DNA of 64,000 nucleotides from Antedon mediterranea (GCF_964355755.1 NC_092670.1:28385795-28449794), one strand, 5' to 3'. Positions 14,501 through 24,874 are shown, counted from the stretch's first letter. Numbers and translations are program-made. Notes: generated by a model not told the origin, from the letters alone.

Positions 14501-17300
14501 GAAAATGTCACAAAATGCGATTTGAAGCTATTCTAAGCACTTTGGTGTTTTTATGTTAACAAGTTTTTTTGAAAATCACAAAATGGTCTAAAATGTCTCA
14601 AAATGCGATTTGAAGCTATTCTGTACACTTTGCTGTTTTGTGTGAATAATTTTTTTCGAAAATCACAAAATGGTGTTAAACGTCTCCAAATGTGATTTGA
14701 AGCTATTCTAAGCACTTTGGTGTTTTTATGTTAACAAGTTTTTTCGAAAATCACAAAATGGTGTAAAACGTTTCCAAATGCGATTTTAAGCTATTCCAAG
14801 CAATTTGGTGTTTTTATGTTAACAAGTTTTTTCGAAAATCACAAAATGGTCTAAAACGTCTCCAAATGCGATTTGAAGCTATTCTAAGCACTTTTGTGTT
14901 TTTATGTTAACAAGTTTTTTTCGAAAATCACACAATGGTATAAAACGTCTCCAAATGCGATTTTAAGCTATTCTAAGCAATTTGGTGTTTTTATGTTAAC
15001 AAGTTTTTTCGAAAATCACAAAATGGTCGAAAATGTCACAAAATGCGATTTTAAGCTATTCTAAGCACTTTGTTGTTTTTATGTTAACAAGTTTTTTCGA
15101 AAATCACAAAATGGTCTAAAACGTCTCCAAATGCGATTTGAAGCTATTCTGTACACTTTGCTGTTTTGTGTGAATAATTTTTGTCGAAATGCTCAAAATG
15201 GTCAAAAACGTTTTTAAATACGATATTAAGCTATTTTGTGCTCTTTGATGTTTTTGTGTGAAAAGTTTTATCGAAATGCTCAAAATGGTCTAAAACGGTT
15301 TCTAATGTGATTTTAAGCACTTTGGTGTTTTTATGTTAACAAGTTTTTTCGAAAATCACAAAATGGTCTAAAACGTCTCCAAATGTGATTTGAAGCTATT
15401 CTAAGCACTTTGGTGTTTTTATGTTAACAAGTTTTTTCGAAAATCACAAAATGGTGTAAAACGTCTTCAAATGCGATTTGAAGCTATTCTAAGCAATTAT
15501 GTGTTTTTATGTGAACAAGTTTTTTCGAAAATCACAAAATGGTCTAAAACGTCTCCAAATGCGATTTGAAGCTATTCTAAGCACTTTTGTGTTTTTATGT
15601 TAACAAGTTTTTTCGAAAATCACAAAATGGTCTAAAATGTCTCCAAATGCGATTTGAAGCTTTTCTAAGCACTTTGGTGTTTTTATGTTTACAAGTTTTT
15701 TCGAAAATCACAAAATGTCTATAATGTCTCAAAATGCGATTTGAAGCTATTCTGTACACTTTGATGTTTTTATGTTAACAAGTTTTTCGAAAATCACAAA
15801 ATGGTCTAAAACGTCTCCAAATGCGATTTGAAGCTATTCTGTACACTTTGCTGTTTTGTGTGAATAATTTTTGTCAAATTGCTCAAAATGGTCAAAAACG
15901 TTTTTAAATACTATTTTGTGTTCTTTGATGTTTTTGTGTGAAAAGTTTTATCGAAATACTCAAAATGGTCTAAAACGGTTTCTAATGTGATTTTAAGAAC
16001 TTTGATGTTTTTATGTTAACAACTTTTTTAGAAAATCACAAAATGGTCTAAAACGTCTCCAAATGCGATTTGAAGCAATTCTAAGCACTTTGGTGTTTTT
16101 ATGTTAACAAGTTTTTTCGAAAATCACAAAATGGTCTAAAACGTCTCCAAATGCGATTTGAAGCTATTCTAAGCACTTTGGTGTTTTTATGTTAACAAGT
16201 TTTTTCGAAAATCACAAAATGGTCTAAAACGTCTCCAAATGCGATTTGAAGCTATTCTAAGCACTTTGGTGTTTTTATGTTAACAAGTTTTTTCGAAAAT
16301 CACAAAATGGTATAAAACGTTTCCAAATGCGATTTTAAGCTATTCTAAGCAATTTGGTGTTTTTATGTTAACAAGTTTTTTCGAAAATCACAAAATGGTC
16401 GAAAATGTCACAAAATGCGATTTGAAGCTATTCTAAGCACTTTGGTGTTTTTATGTTAACAAGTTTTTTTGAAAATCACAAAATGGTCTAAAATGTCTCA
16501 AAATGCGATTTGAAGCTATTCTGTACACTTTGCTGTTTTGTGTGAATAATTTTTTTCGAAAATCACAAAATGGTGTTAAACGTCTCCAAATGTGATTTGA
16601 AGCTATTCTAAGCACTTTGGTGTTTTTATGTTAACAAGTTTTTTCGAAAATCACAAAATGGTGTAAAACGTTTCCAAATGCGATTTTAAGCTATTCCAAG
16701 CAATTTGGTGTTTTTATGTTAACAAGTTTTTTCGAAAATCACAAAATGGTCTAAAACGTCTCCAAATGCGATTTGAAGCTATTCTAAGCACTTTTGTGTT
16801 TTTATGTTAACAAGTTTTTTTCGAAAATCACACAATGGTATAAAACGTCTCCAAATGCGATTTTAAGCTATTCTAAGCAATTTGGTGTTTTTATGTTAAC
16901 AAGTTTTTTCGAAAATCACAAAATGGTCGAAAATGTCACAAAATGCGATTTTAAGCTATTCTAAGCACTTTGGTGTTTTTATTTTAACAAGTTTTTTCGA
17001 AAATCACAAAATGGTCTAAAACGTCTCCAAATGCGATTTGAAGCTATTCTGTACACTTTGCTGTTTTGTGTGAATAATTTTTGTCGAAATGCTCAAAATG
17101 GTCAAAAACGTTTTTAAATACGATATTAAGCTATTTTGTGCTCTTTGATGTTTTTGTGTGAAAAGTTTTATCGAAATGCTCAAAATGGTCTAAAACGGTT
17201 TCTAATGTGATTTTAAGCACTTTGGTGTTTTTATGTTAACAAGTTTTTTCGAAAATCACAAAATGGTCTAAAACGTCTCCAAATGTGATTTGAAGCTATT
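11515..17300 (+). repeat. Satellite A higher-order repeat, 1900 bp unit in three copies
   Basis: Rare variants recur at exactly 1900 bp. The shortened type C start ctattttgtgttctttgatg lies at 12111, 14011 and 15911, and the junction before aaatgtgatttgaagc lies at 11541, 13441 and 15341. One unit holds about 22 monomers including a B-C-D cassette. Three full copies are present, then the first 85 bp or so of a fourth before the pattern diverges near 17300 (ctaaacactttgg). Copies differ by scattered single bases. Confidence 0.92.
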
Positions 17301-17621
17301 CTAAACACTTTGGTGTTTTTATGTTAACAAGTTTTTTCGAAAATCACAAATTGGTCTAAAACGTCTCCAAATGCGATTTGAAGCTATTTTAAGCACTTTG
17401 GTGTTTTTGTGTAACCAAGTTTTTTCGAAAATCACAAAAGGGTCTAAAATGTCTCAAAATGCGATTTGAAGCTATTCTGTACACTTTGATGTTTTTATGT
17501 TAACAAGTTTTTTCGAAAGTCACAAAATGGTCTAAAACGTCTCCAAATGCGATTTGAAGCTATTCTAAGCACTTTGGTGTTTTTATGTTAACAAGTTTTT
17601 TCGAAAATCACAAAATGGTGT

Positions 17622-18054
17622 TGTAGCAGACCTACCACATAGCTTTTAAACAATTCAACATTTACTTTTAATTTGATTATTTATACATCCTCTATATATC
17701 TCTTTACCTCACATTGACAGGTTACCTTCCTGTTACCTTCACTTTTCTAGCTAATGGATTTTAAGAATGTTAATGACTCTAACAGAAAACCACATTAATT
17801 CTCTTAATCCTAATTGGTCAGATGAGATGGGCCAAGCCCAATATTACCATGCACTGACCACATTATTAACACACTCTTTTCTCAACCAGCATCTTAGCTA
17901 CACCGTTTATTGCTCTGTCTTATCAAATATTGTATATTGTATATTTTATCTATTTATTGAGAATCCTCACTTGATTCACTTGGAATAAATTGCATAGTTT
18001 ACTGTATACATTTAGTAGTTGTTTTGTTTTACCGTTGCGCCGACAATTACTAAA
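17622..18054 (+). repeat. LTR-1 5' long terminal repeat
   Basis: 433 bp, identical to the 3' LTR except for lacking tttaa after ctcttta. It starts TGTAGCAGACC and ends near ttactaaa. The end is set by the gtgt target duplication and is ambiguous by a few bases because agtg follows in both LTRs. ggaataaattg near 17980 could serve as a polyadenylation signal. The 73-codon open frame in each LTR has no known product and is probably fortuitous. Confidence 0.92.
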
Positions 18055-18055
18055 G

Positions 18056-18068
18056 TGGTGACCCCGAC
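18056..18068 (+). other. LTR-1 primer binding site (tRNA-Trp type)
   Basis: TGGTGACCCCGAC lies one base after the LTR and is complementary to the 3' end of eukaryotic tRNA-Trp including CCA. Related copies follow at 18090 (tggtgacacccgac) and 18147 (tggtgtccctcgac), each preceded by actaaag. This shows local tandem duplication of the priming region. Confidence 0.82.
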
Positions 18069-18180
18069 TAAGGAAGCATGGAACTAAAGTGGTGACACCC
18101 GACTAAAGAAGCATGGAACTGAGAGTGTCATTCATCCATACTAAAGTGGTGTCCCTCGACTTTCTTATACCGTCGTTTAA

Positions 18181-18588
18181 ATGGAAGGACAACAGCAACA
18201 ACGACAGCTACCGCAACCTCCAGCACAACCCCAGCACCAGGAACAACCTGTGGTGCCCGCTTCTGACGCAGCAACCGTCAACAGGCCAATTTCTTCTCTA
18301 GCATTGAAACTGCTTCCATACTGGCCCAATGATACGATATTGTGGTTCACCCAAGTCGAAGCACAGTTCACAATGCGTGGGATCACAGCAGATGCTACTA
18401 AATATGCTTACTTAGTAGAATCATCGCAACCTGAAATTGCGCAGGGAGTTCGGGATCTATTTCTCACCCCGCCTACTGATAACAGGTATGTGAACTTCAA
18501 AGATACTTTAATACGTCGGACAACTGCTTCCGACCAACAGCGCCTCCGCCAACTCTTCTCACCCATCCGCAGCCAGATGCACCTTTAA
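18181..18588 (+). pseudogene. gag: LTR-1 gag N-terminal fragment
   Basis: Open frame of 135 codons starting MEGQQQQRQL with a Gln/Pro-rich leader (residues 1-30). It is followed by a region typical of CsRn1-like Gag: LPYWPNDTILWFTQVEAQF near residues 44-62, then RGITADATKYAYLVESS and QQRLRQLF near residue 120. Gag packages the element RNA into virus-like particles. The frame stops at 18586-18588, shortly after a deletion junction near 18560. Beyond that the DNA reads as RNase H, so the rest of Gag, the zinc knuckle, protease and reverse transcriptase are gone. The start is supported by being the first ATG after the leader. Confidence 0.85.
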
Positions 18589-18850
18589 GTATCATGGTTT
18601 CGGATGTGGCCATAGGGGGTATACTACAACAAACGCATTGACAACAATTGTCAACCTATTTCATTTTTCTCACAGAAGTTGAAACCAGCGCAGACGCGAT
18701 ACAGCACATTTGGTCGTGAACTTTTGGCGGCATACCTTTCAGTTAAACATTTTCGTCATTCACTTGAAGGACGCTTATTTCATATTTTTACTGACCATAA
18801 GCCACTTATGTATGCTTTACTCGCCAAACCAAATCGTCACTCGCCACGCG
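18560..18850 (+). pseudogene. pol: LTR-1 RNase H N-terminal half, frameshifted
   Basis: Remnant of the pol RNase H domain. Frame 1 reads DAPLSIMVSDVAIGGILQQ and stops at 18638. Frame 2 then continues with QPISFFSQKLKPAQTRYSTF and on through FGRELLAAY, LFHIFTDHKPL and AKPNRHSPR. A single frameshift lies around 18635-18655. The conserved TDHKPL block is intact, and the first catalytic Asp region is altered to VSDVA where related elements usually read DASDVA. Coding similarity ends at 18850, where a DNA transposon interrupts it; the frame resumes at 22619. Reverse transcriptase, normally just upstream, is missing. Confidence 0.85.
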
Positions 18851-18863
18851 CACAGCTGTTCCA
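18851..18863 (+). repeat. Left terminal inverted repeat of the DNA transposon
   Basis: CACAGCTGTTCCA, the inverse of 22606-22618 with one mismatch, directly preceded by the cgcg target duplication. Confidence 0.85.
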
Positions 18864-19375
18864 GAAATATGAATTAAGTGCAGCGCCCCCAACGTTTCAT
18901 AGCGTTTTATGGAGTAGCGATTCCGAAAACATATTGTATACAAACCACATGAGGAACCCGGAAGCAATCAAGCATAAAACGACTGTTTTTTAATAGCCAA
19001 TAAAAACAAATAAAGACCGCGAAAGTCAGAAAAATAATGAATATTCATTAGAACAACCCTGGATGAAGGTGAAAAACATGTTGTCGTTGTTTTATCACGT
19101 GGATTTTAAGAGGTAATGTAATTGAAAATTGTACACCCAACGCCAGTTTTTTTCTCAAGTGATACATTTAAAAAGTAGGTATAAATGTTGTTTTCCATAT
19201 CAGTTTAAAAATAATTTTTTCTGTTGAATTCTTTGATTTAGTTGGATACTTTAGTTATCCTTGAATGTTTTAACAAGGATCGTATTCATATTGCCTGGCT
19301 GGATTTTTTCCTACGCTAGCTTATAATAGGCTATGCCCAGGCCCCATTGCGTGGTTAAAACCAGCTGTGTAAGAC

Positions 19376-20320
19376 TAATGGCTGTTTATTTTTAACACGT
19401 AAACATGTATATTCGGGGGGCCTCAGTGACAGTTGACCTGTTATAAAGCTGATTAATTACTTGTTCCTGGTCCTAATTAAAAATTAGGCCTAGCCTAGGC
19501 CTAAAGCTTTTTTAATAATCATTCATATTGGGATAGAGGAGTACAGAGTAGGCCAGGCTACAGGCCTAGCTAGGCCTATATTATATATAGGCTAGGCTAT
19601 CTCATCTCATCAGCAGGTTAAAGGCTAGCAGCCTACCTAGCATGTCTTAGTCAAAGATCTGTAATATATTAATAGAAAGAAGCTATATAGTACTGTGACA
19701 TTAGATATTTAATCATAAATGCATATTTCTTTCATATTTGTATTGTATATTTATTATTTTGATATGCAATGAATCACAATCTAAATCAGTAAATAACATA
19801 AATTTTCGTTATCAATAAATAATTATTAATATATAAACCAAATTAAAATAAAATAACTGTTTATTTTTAACATGTAAACATGTCTATTCGGGGGGCCTAA
19901 ATGACAGTTGACCTGTTATAAAGCTGATTAATTACTTGTTCCTGGTCCTAATTAAAAATTAGGCCTAGCCTAGGCCTAAGCTTTTTTAATAATCATTCAT
20001 ATTGGGAGAGAGGAGTACAGAGTAGGCCAGGTTACATGCCTAGCTAGGCCTATACTATATATAGGCTAGGCTACATCATCAGCAGGTTAAAGGCTAGCAG
20101 CCTACCTAGCATGTCTTAGTCAAAGATCTGTAATATATTAATAGAAAGAAGCTATAGAGTACTGTGACATTAGATATTTAATTATAAATGCATATTTCTT
20201 TCATATTTGTATTGTATATGCAATCACAATCTAAATCAGTAAATAACATCAATTTCCGTTATCAATCAATAATATATATAAACCAAATTAAAATAAAATA
20301 ACTTCCAAAAAATTAAATTA
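19376..20320 (+). repeat. 475 bp tandem duplication inside the DNA transposon
   Basis: About 19376-19850 and 19851-20320 match at an offset of 475 bp (ttataaagctgattaattac at 19441 and 19916). Each copy carries a near-palindrome taggcctagcctaggccta and the inverted pair ctaggcctata/tataggctag. The second copy has small deletions. No coding potential is seen between 18864 and 20457. Confidence 0.88.
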
Positions 20321-20457
20321 AATTACAATTCATATACCATTTGTTAAATATTTACAAAATCATTGTTCTAGCAATAACACAAAAAAATACTACCATTCAT
20401 ATGGTATACTGTACATATAATATGCAATACTATAACAATTAACTGAGAAATAGCAAA

Positions 20458-21306
20458 CTATTCCTCAACTTTTCTGCACTTAGTTACCGGCCTAGTTACT
20501 TCATGCTGGATCTCAGGTGAAATAAACGTCAGATGTGACTTCATGATTTCCCACAAAACTCTTTCCATGGTACTGCTGTCGAGGAATTTATTTTTTCTAA
20601 ATACCTCGACCATTTTTGTACATAGAGTTCCAGTTTCAAATCTCTTGGTTCATAGTAGTTCGCTATATAAAATATATAAAAGAAATATGGCATTCATTTT
20701 TATAGTATTGCATGTTTTAGACATAATTTTAAAGGTATATAATGTAGGACTGACCAAGTCTTTGACCTCTTGTTCTTTTAGATTTATTATGTGGCCAGTC
20801 TCTGCAATCTTACTATGCTGTTTTGTCACAAGTGACACTGAGAGTTCATTTCTTAAATGCTCAAGATTCTCTTCTAAAGACTGGATTTTATTCATTGTAC
20901 TTTGTAGCATGTCGATGTGCTGCAGCTTCTGATTTTCTCTTTCTCCTAGATGATCACCTGAGATTAAACAATATTGGTCAACCAAATAAATGTCAATCTG
21001 CATAAAAAATGAGCATCAACATTATTATATTTTCAAAATGTTAACAACTATTTCTTGTAGCAGATAATGATAATATATGGATAATTCATAGGAAAATAAG
21101 TTCCAGCCAAAGGTTTGCTTTATTATGCATAAAAATAGGATAAACAATTTTGAAATTCTATGCTCAAATGGACAATGTATATTTAAAGAGCAACTTGACC
21201 AATTGAGTTATTATGTAATGTCAATGTAAAGTTGAAACAACATTTGAATTTACCAGTCAAGATGTCAGCATCCTGTCGCATGTTGAATATTATAACATAT
21301 TGACAC
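20458..21306 (-). CDS. Putative spliced gene in the DNA transposon: coiled-coil protein, unknown family
   Basis: Three minus-strand exons can be joined with consistent phase. Exon a is 21306-21254 (acceptor tttttccag, donor gtaaat, ATG at 21281, MRQDADILT). Exon b is 20957-20755 (acceptor aatctcag, weaker donor gtcagt), an uninterrupted charged stretch with Leu heptads such as MNKIQSLEENLEHLRNELSV, a likely coiled coil. Exon c is 20643-20458, beginning RFETGTLCTKMVEVF and ending KCRKVEE before a TAG. The predicted protein is about 147 residues. The C-terminal block, with TMERVLWEIM, PEIQHEV and a terminal KCRK, faintly resembles BEN domains, but I cannot confirm that. It could be a captured host gene fragment or an accessory protein of the element. 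No catalytic motif is visible. Splice sites are inferred by eye. Confidence 0.42.
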
Positions 21307-21493
21307 CTGGAAAAATAGTTGATTGAGGAAATATTTAATAAAGAAAAGAGGTATATTTATAAATTACTGTAACAATTGTTTGTTTCGACAGTTATTTTAT
21401 ACTAACATTGTTCTTTAATATGAAGTACAAACACACATTTCATTGTTTGGAGTGTGTATTAAACTTTCTAAAGAGGTGGTTATGATTATTTAC

Positions 21494-21694
21494 CTACCCT
21501 GTTTAATTCAATGTCTACCAGGTATGGCCTAACAACACTGTGCGATATTATTTTGCTTCTTTTTTTTTCACTGCCATGGTCTACAAAAAACTTGTAGTCA
21601 TGATTGTAGGCCTTGAGATGTCTACAGGCTTGAGGAACATTGTTGGTTCTGATGTCATCTTGATTACAAAAACAATAGATGCAACTGTACTTTC
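21494..21694 (-). other. Candidate upstream exon with C2H2-like cysteines and histidines
   Basis: On the minus strand, 67 codons without a stop lie between an acceptor (tttttaaag, 21695) and a donor (gtaaat, 21493). The peptide starts KYSCIYCFCNQDD and continues with ACRHLKAYNHDYKFF, so Cys-x2-Cys is followed by His-x5-His in a zinc-finger-like layout. It ends VRPYLVDIELNRV. Neither visible donor keeps phase with the next exon as I drew it, so an unseen exon, a different splice or a separate fragment is possible. It lies in the same orientation, about 190 bp upstream of the coiled-coil gene. Confidence 0.35.
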
Positions 21695-22605
21695 CTTTAA
21701 AAATAAATCAATTTTTTAATCTACAGTACTTCAGTTTTGTGTCCAAACAAATCCAAACAAGAGAGCTAATAGTCAAAATATTAAAACATTATTATACAAA
21801 TGTATTACTATTAAGGCCTAGCCTAGGCTGTGACTGTCACTCAGTCACACCAGCTAGCCTAAAAATGCACCAGGAAAGCAATAATTATTATTATAAACAC
21901 ATGCCATTAATTTTTTGGTAACAGTTATAATGATTAAATTTAGGATTAGGGTAATTAAAGGTTTAACTATTACGAATTTTCTATGTTTCGGCCTAGCTTT
22001 ATTCTAGGCCCACATTACCGTCACGGTCATCGCGGGCGTCAACGCACTTTCTAAGCCTATCGCCAAACCGTTTTCTCGCCGACAACAATAACAATGTATA
22101 AAGGGGTTGCAAAATATGCGAGTTTTACTAAAAACTGAACCAGGCTATATTAACAAAACTAGTATTATTTTGTTTATATAATAATGATGGACTATATTCT
22201 AGTTCGTTCTTTTTCTAAAAAAATTAATTATATCCACAAAAAAAGTAAAGAATACAATGATATTTTCTACTTACGATTGTTTACCATTTCTTTACACAGT
22301 TTATCTTGACTTCCTGGTTTATGTGCTGGAGATTATTTCAGTAAATTGGACAATATCGTGGTTTATTTATTAATTTATAGTAAAGAAACAATAAAATATT
22401 TATTTTTTAATTGAACATACACTTTTTTTAATCATTTAGTTTTGTATAAAATGTTTTACTACATAAAAACTCACGATAGCGAAATTTAATTTGGCGTTCG
22501 CGAAATAATGGTTTGTAAACAAAAATTATATGTCCGCGCGACTCGGGAGAGCCTCGTCTGCTAACACTGAGGGCGCTTGACTTTTTCTGATATCTTAACA
22601 CTAGT

Positions 22606-22618
22606 TGAAACAGCTGTG
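22606..22618 (-). repeat. Right terminal inverted repeat of the DNA transposon
   Basis: TGAAACAGCTGTG, inverted match to 18851-18863, followed by the cgcg target duplication. Confidence 0.85.
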
Positions 22619-24070
22619 CGCGAAATCCGTCATCTCGATTTCATATCTCAATTCACAACGGACATACGCCATGTGAGTGGAAAAGCTAATGCAGCAGCTG
22701 ATGCATTGTCGCGAATCGAACTTAATACTTTCAGTCACAACACAACTAACATTGTTGATTTTAGTCTTATTGCTGCTGCACAAAAGAATGACGATGAATT
22801 GCACAAGCTACTTGAATCACCGTCTTCACTACAATTTCAAAACTTTCCAATTCCAACTTCTGACTCTACAATTCTTTGTGATATTTCCAAAGGCAATCCA
22901 CGTCCATATATCCCACAAGAATTCAGACGCATAATATTTGACACTCTACATTCGCTATCACATCCTGGTATACGAGCAACACAACGTTTAATTACTGACC
23001 GTTTCGTATGGCCAGCAATCAATCATGATGTACGACGATGGTCTCAAACATGCATTCAATGTCAACGTTCCAAAGTACACCGGCACACCGTTTCGCCACT
23101 CTCTACTTTTTCTACACCTGACGCCCGTTTTGACCATGTACATATAGATATTGTTGGACCTCTCCCTCCGTCAAATGGTTTTTCTTATTTACTCACTTTT
23201 ATCGATCGTTTTACTCGATGGCCCGAAGCCGTACCTATTCCGGATATCACAGCCGATACTGTCGCACACGCATTTGTCAATCGATGGATCGCTTCATTCG
23301 GAATACCTTCAACCATTACAACAGATCGAGGAAGACAATTTGAATCTGCATTATTTCATTCACTCGCCAACTTACTAGGAACTAAGCACATTCATACAAC
23401 TGCATACCATCCTATTGCGAACGGACTTGTAGAACGTTTTCATCGACATTTGAAGGGTTCTCTCAAAGCACATAATGATCACACTAAATGGACAGAACAT
23501 TTACCTATAGTACTTTTAGACATTCGTACAGCCCTTAAGGCTGATCTAGGTCATAGTGCTGCTGAACTTGTTTATGGCACTACTTTAAGATTACCTGGAC
23601 AATTCTTTAATTCAAACTCTGAACATTGTGATTATTCTAATTATATTGATAGATTGCGTGATAATATGAGTAAACTACGTCCCACACCTACCCGCACCAA
23701 CTCTAACCGTAAATCCTATATCAATCAAGAAATATTTAATTGTACCCATGTTTTTGTGCGAAGGGACTCTGTTCGAAAACCCTTACAACGTCCATATGAT
23801 GGTCCATTTAAGGTATTAAGTCGAACAGACAAACACTTTGTTCTCGATCTAAATGGTCGACAGGACACAGTCAGTATTGATCGCCTAAAGGTAGCTCATT
23901 TGGATACTGATATATTTAAAAGCCAAGAGCAAACCCTCACTCCCAAGCTACAAGCATCACCCCTAGTCAAACCAACCAACCCGTCACCCATTTTGGCAAC
24001 CCCTCCCCGTACTACTCGTTCTGGTAGACATGTTCATTTCCCTCAACGTTTTGTCTCGTTCTATCATTAA
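22619..24070 (+). pseudogene. pol: LTR-1 pol C-terminal part: RNase H end and integrase
   Basis: 483 retrotransposon codons, open to the TAA at 24068. The open frame formally begins at 22577 inside the DNA transposon, so its first 14 residues are not part of pol. Numbered from that ATG: the RNase H end ([17 protein letters not shown], about 32-48); an integrase zinc-binding H2C2 with His125/His129 (HSLSHPG) and Cys159/Cys162 (CIQC); and the catalytic core with Asp191 (HIDIVGP), Asp250 (TTDRGRQF) and Glu286 (NGLVERFHR), giving the D-x58-D-x35-E spacing of active integrases. A GPF-type module begins at 409 (GPFKVLSR), and the tail has [15 protein letters not shown]. Integrase joins element cDNA to chromosomal DNA in the nucleus. 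All key residues are present, but the protein could not be made normally because the polyprotein upstream is deleted, frameshifted and interrupted. Confidence 0.93.
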
Positions 24071-24080
24071 TTCTTTCACT

Positions 24081-24093
24081 GGAAGGGGGCTCC
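24081..24093 (+). other. LTR-1 polypurine tract
   Basis: ggaagggggctcc ends directly before the 3' LTR, the position expected for the plus-strand primer of reverse transcription. Confidence 0.8.
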
Positions 24094-24531
24094 TGTAGCA
24101 GACCTACCACATAGCTTTTAAACAATTCAACATTTACTTTTAATTTGATTATTTATACATCCTCTATATATCTCTTTATTTAACCTCACATTGACAGGTT
24201 ACCTTCCTGTTACCTTCACTTTTCTAGCTAATGGATTTTAAGAATGTTAATGACTCTAACAGAAAACCACATTAATTCTCTTAATCCTAATTGGTCAGAT
24301 GAGATGGGCCAAGCCCAATATTACCATGCACTGACCACATTATTAACACACTCTTTTCTCAACCAGCATCTTAGCTACACCGTTTATTGCTCTGTCTTAT
24401 CAAATATTGTATATTGTATATTTTATCTATTTATTGAGAATCCTCACTTGATTCACTTGGAATAAATTGCATAGTTTACTGTATACATTTAGTAGTTGTT
24501 TTGTTTTACCGTTGCGCCGACAATTACTAAA
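24094..24531 (+). repeat. LTR-1 3' long terminal repeat
   Basis: 438 bp. It matches the 5' LTR apart from the extra tttaa after ctcttta. It is followed by the gtgt duplication and by satellite A resuming at taaaacgtctcc. Confidence 0.92.
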
Positions 24532-24874
24532 GTGTAAAACGTCTCCAAATGCGATTTGAAGCTATTCTAAGCACTTTGGTGTTTTTATGTAAACAAGTTT
24601 TTTCGAAAATCACAAAATGGTGTAAAACGTCTCCAAATGCGATTTGAAGCTATTCTAAGCAATTTGGTGTTTTTATGTTAACAATTTTTTTCGAAAATCA
24701 CAAATTGGTCTAAAACGTCTCCAAATGCGATTTGAAGCTATTTTAAGCACTTTGGTGTTTTTGTGTTAACAACTTTTTTAGAAAATCACAAAATGGTCTA
24801 AAACGTCTCCAAATGCGATTTGAAGCAATTCTAAGCACTTTGGTGTTTTTATGGTAACGAGTTTTTTTGAATAT
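24532..24874 (+). repeat. Satellite A, short block between LTR-1 and LTR-2
   Basis: About four + orientation monomers. The block ends in the gtttttttgaatat variant, where LTR-2 inserted. Confidence 0.95.

Larger units (their letters stand above)
1..17621 (+). repeat. Satellite A, 88 bp tandem array (+ orientation)
   Basis: Uninterrupted head-to-tail array with a basic monomer of about 88 bp. A typical unit runs from gatttgaagctattctaag through tttttcgaaaatcacaaaa to cgtctccaaatgc. Four subtypes are visible. Type A is the 88 bp form. Type B carries ctgtacactttgctgtttt and gctcaaaatggtcaaaaacg. Type C begins gatattaagctattttgtgc. Type D is about 78 bp because it lacks the tattctaagc segment. 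B, C and D repeatedly follow each other in that order. Open frames of 60-84 codons here are chance products of the repeat: the monomer length is not a multiple of three and they have no independent coding signal. No other feature is seen in this stretch. Confidence 0.97.
18851..22618. mobile_element. DNA transposon with 13 bp TIRs, inserted in LTR-1 RNase H
   Basis: 3768 bp insertion bounded by inverted repeats CACAGCTGTTCCA (left) and TGAAACAGCTGTG (right), one mismatch, with a flanking cgcg duplication (18847-18850 and 22619-22622). Removing it restores the RNase H reading frame across HSPR and EIRHLDF, which defines the ends well. Subterminal agcgccccca and its inverted counterpart agcgccctca add further symmetry. 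The 4 bp duplication and CAC ends would suit Chapaev-like (CMC) elements among known groups, but no transposase is recognised, so the superfamily is open. It contains a 475 bp tandem duplication and a candidate spliced minus-strand gene. Confidence 0.88.
17622..24531 (+). mobile_element. LTR-1: Ty3/gypsy retrotransposon, CsRn1-like, defective
   Basis: Full LTR-to-LTR element inserted in satellite A. The flanking duplication is gtgt (17618-17621 and 24532-24535), and the empty site matches the common monomer form aaaatggtgtaaaacg. Order is 5' LTR, a primer site matching tRNA-Trp, a gag N-terminal fragment, a broken RNase H, an inserted DNA transposon, then RNase H end plus integrase, polypurine tract and 3' LTR. 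Protease and reverse transcriptase are missing, so the copy is non-autonomous. The tRNA-Trp primer and the gag motif (LPYWPND, WFTQVEAQF) point to the CsRn1 clade. The two LTRs differ only by a 5 bp indel, so the insertion is young although the body is heavily damaged. Confidence 0.93.

Noticed and set aside
1-17621. CRISPR-like array
   Set aside because: Head-to-tail monomers with no unique spacers, in a clearly eukaryotic context.
1-17621. CENP-B box in the 88 bp monomer
   Set aside because: ttttttcgaaaatcacaaa shares only the TTCG core and lacks the CGGG part of the box.
17767-17988. 73-codon open frame present in both LTR-1 LTRs (also 24244-24465)
   Set aside because: Identical only because the LTRs are identical; no recognised motif, and it lies where an untranslated U3/R region is expected.
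20543-20932. 129-codon plus-strand open frame in the DNA transposon
   Set aside because: Antisense shadow of the minus-strand exons, with hydrophobic low-complexity content and no motif.
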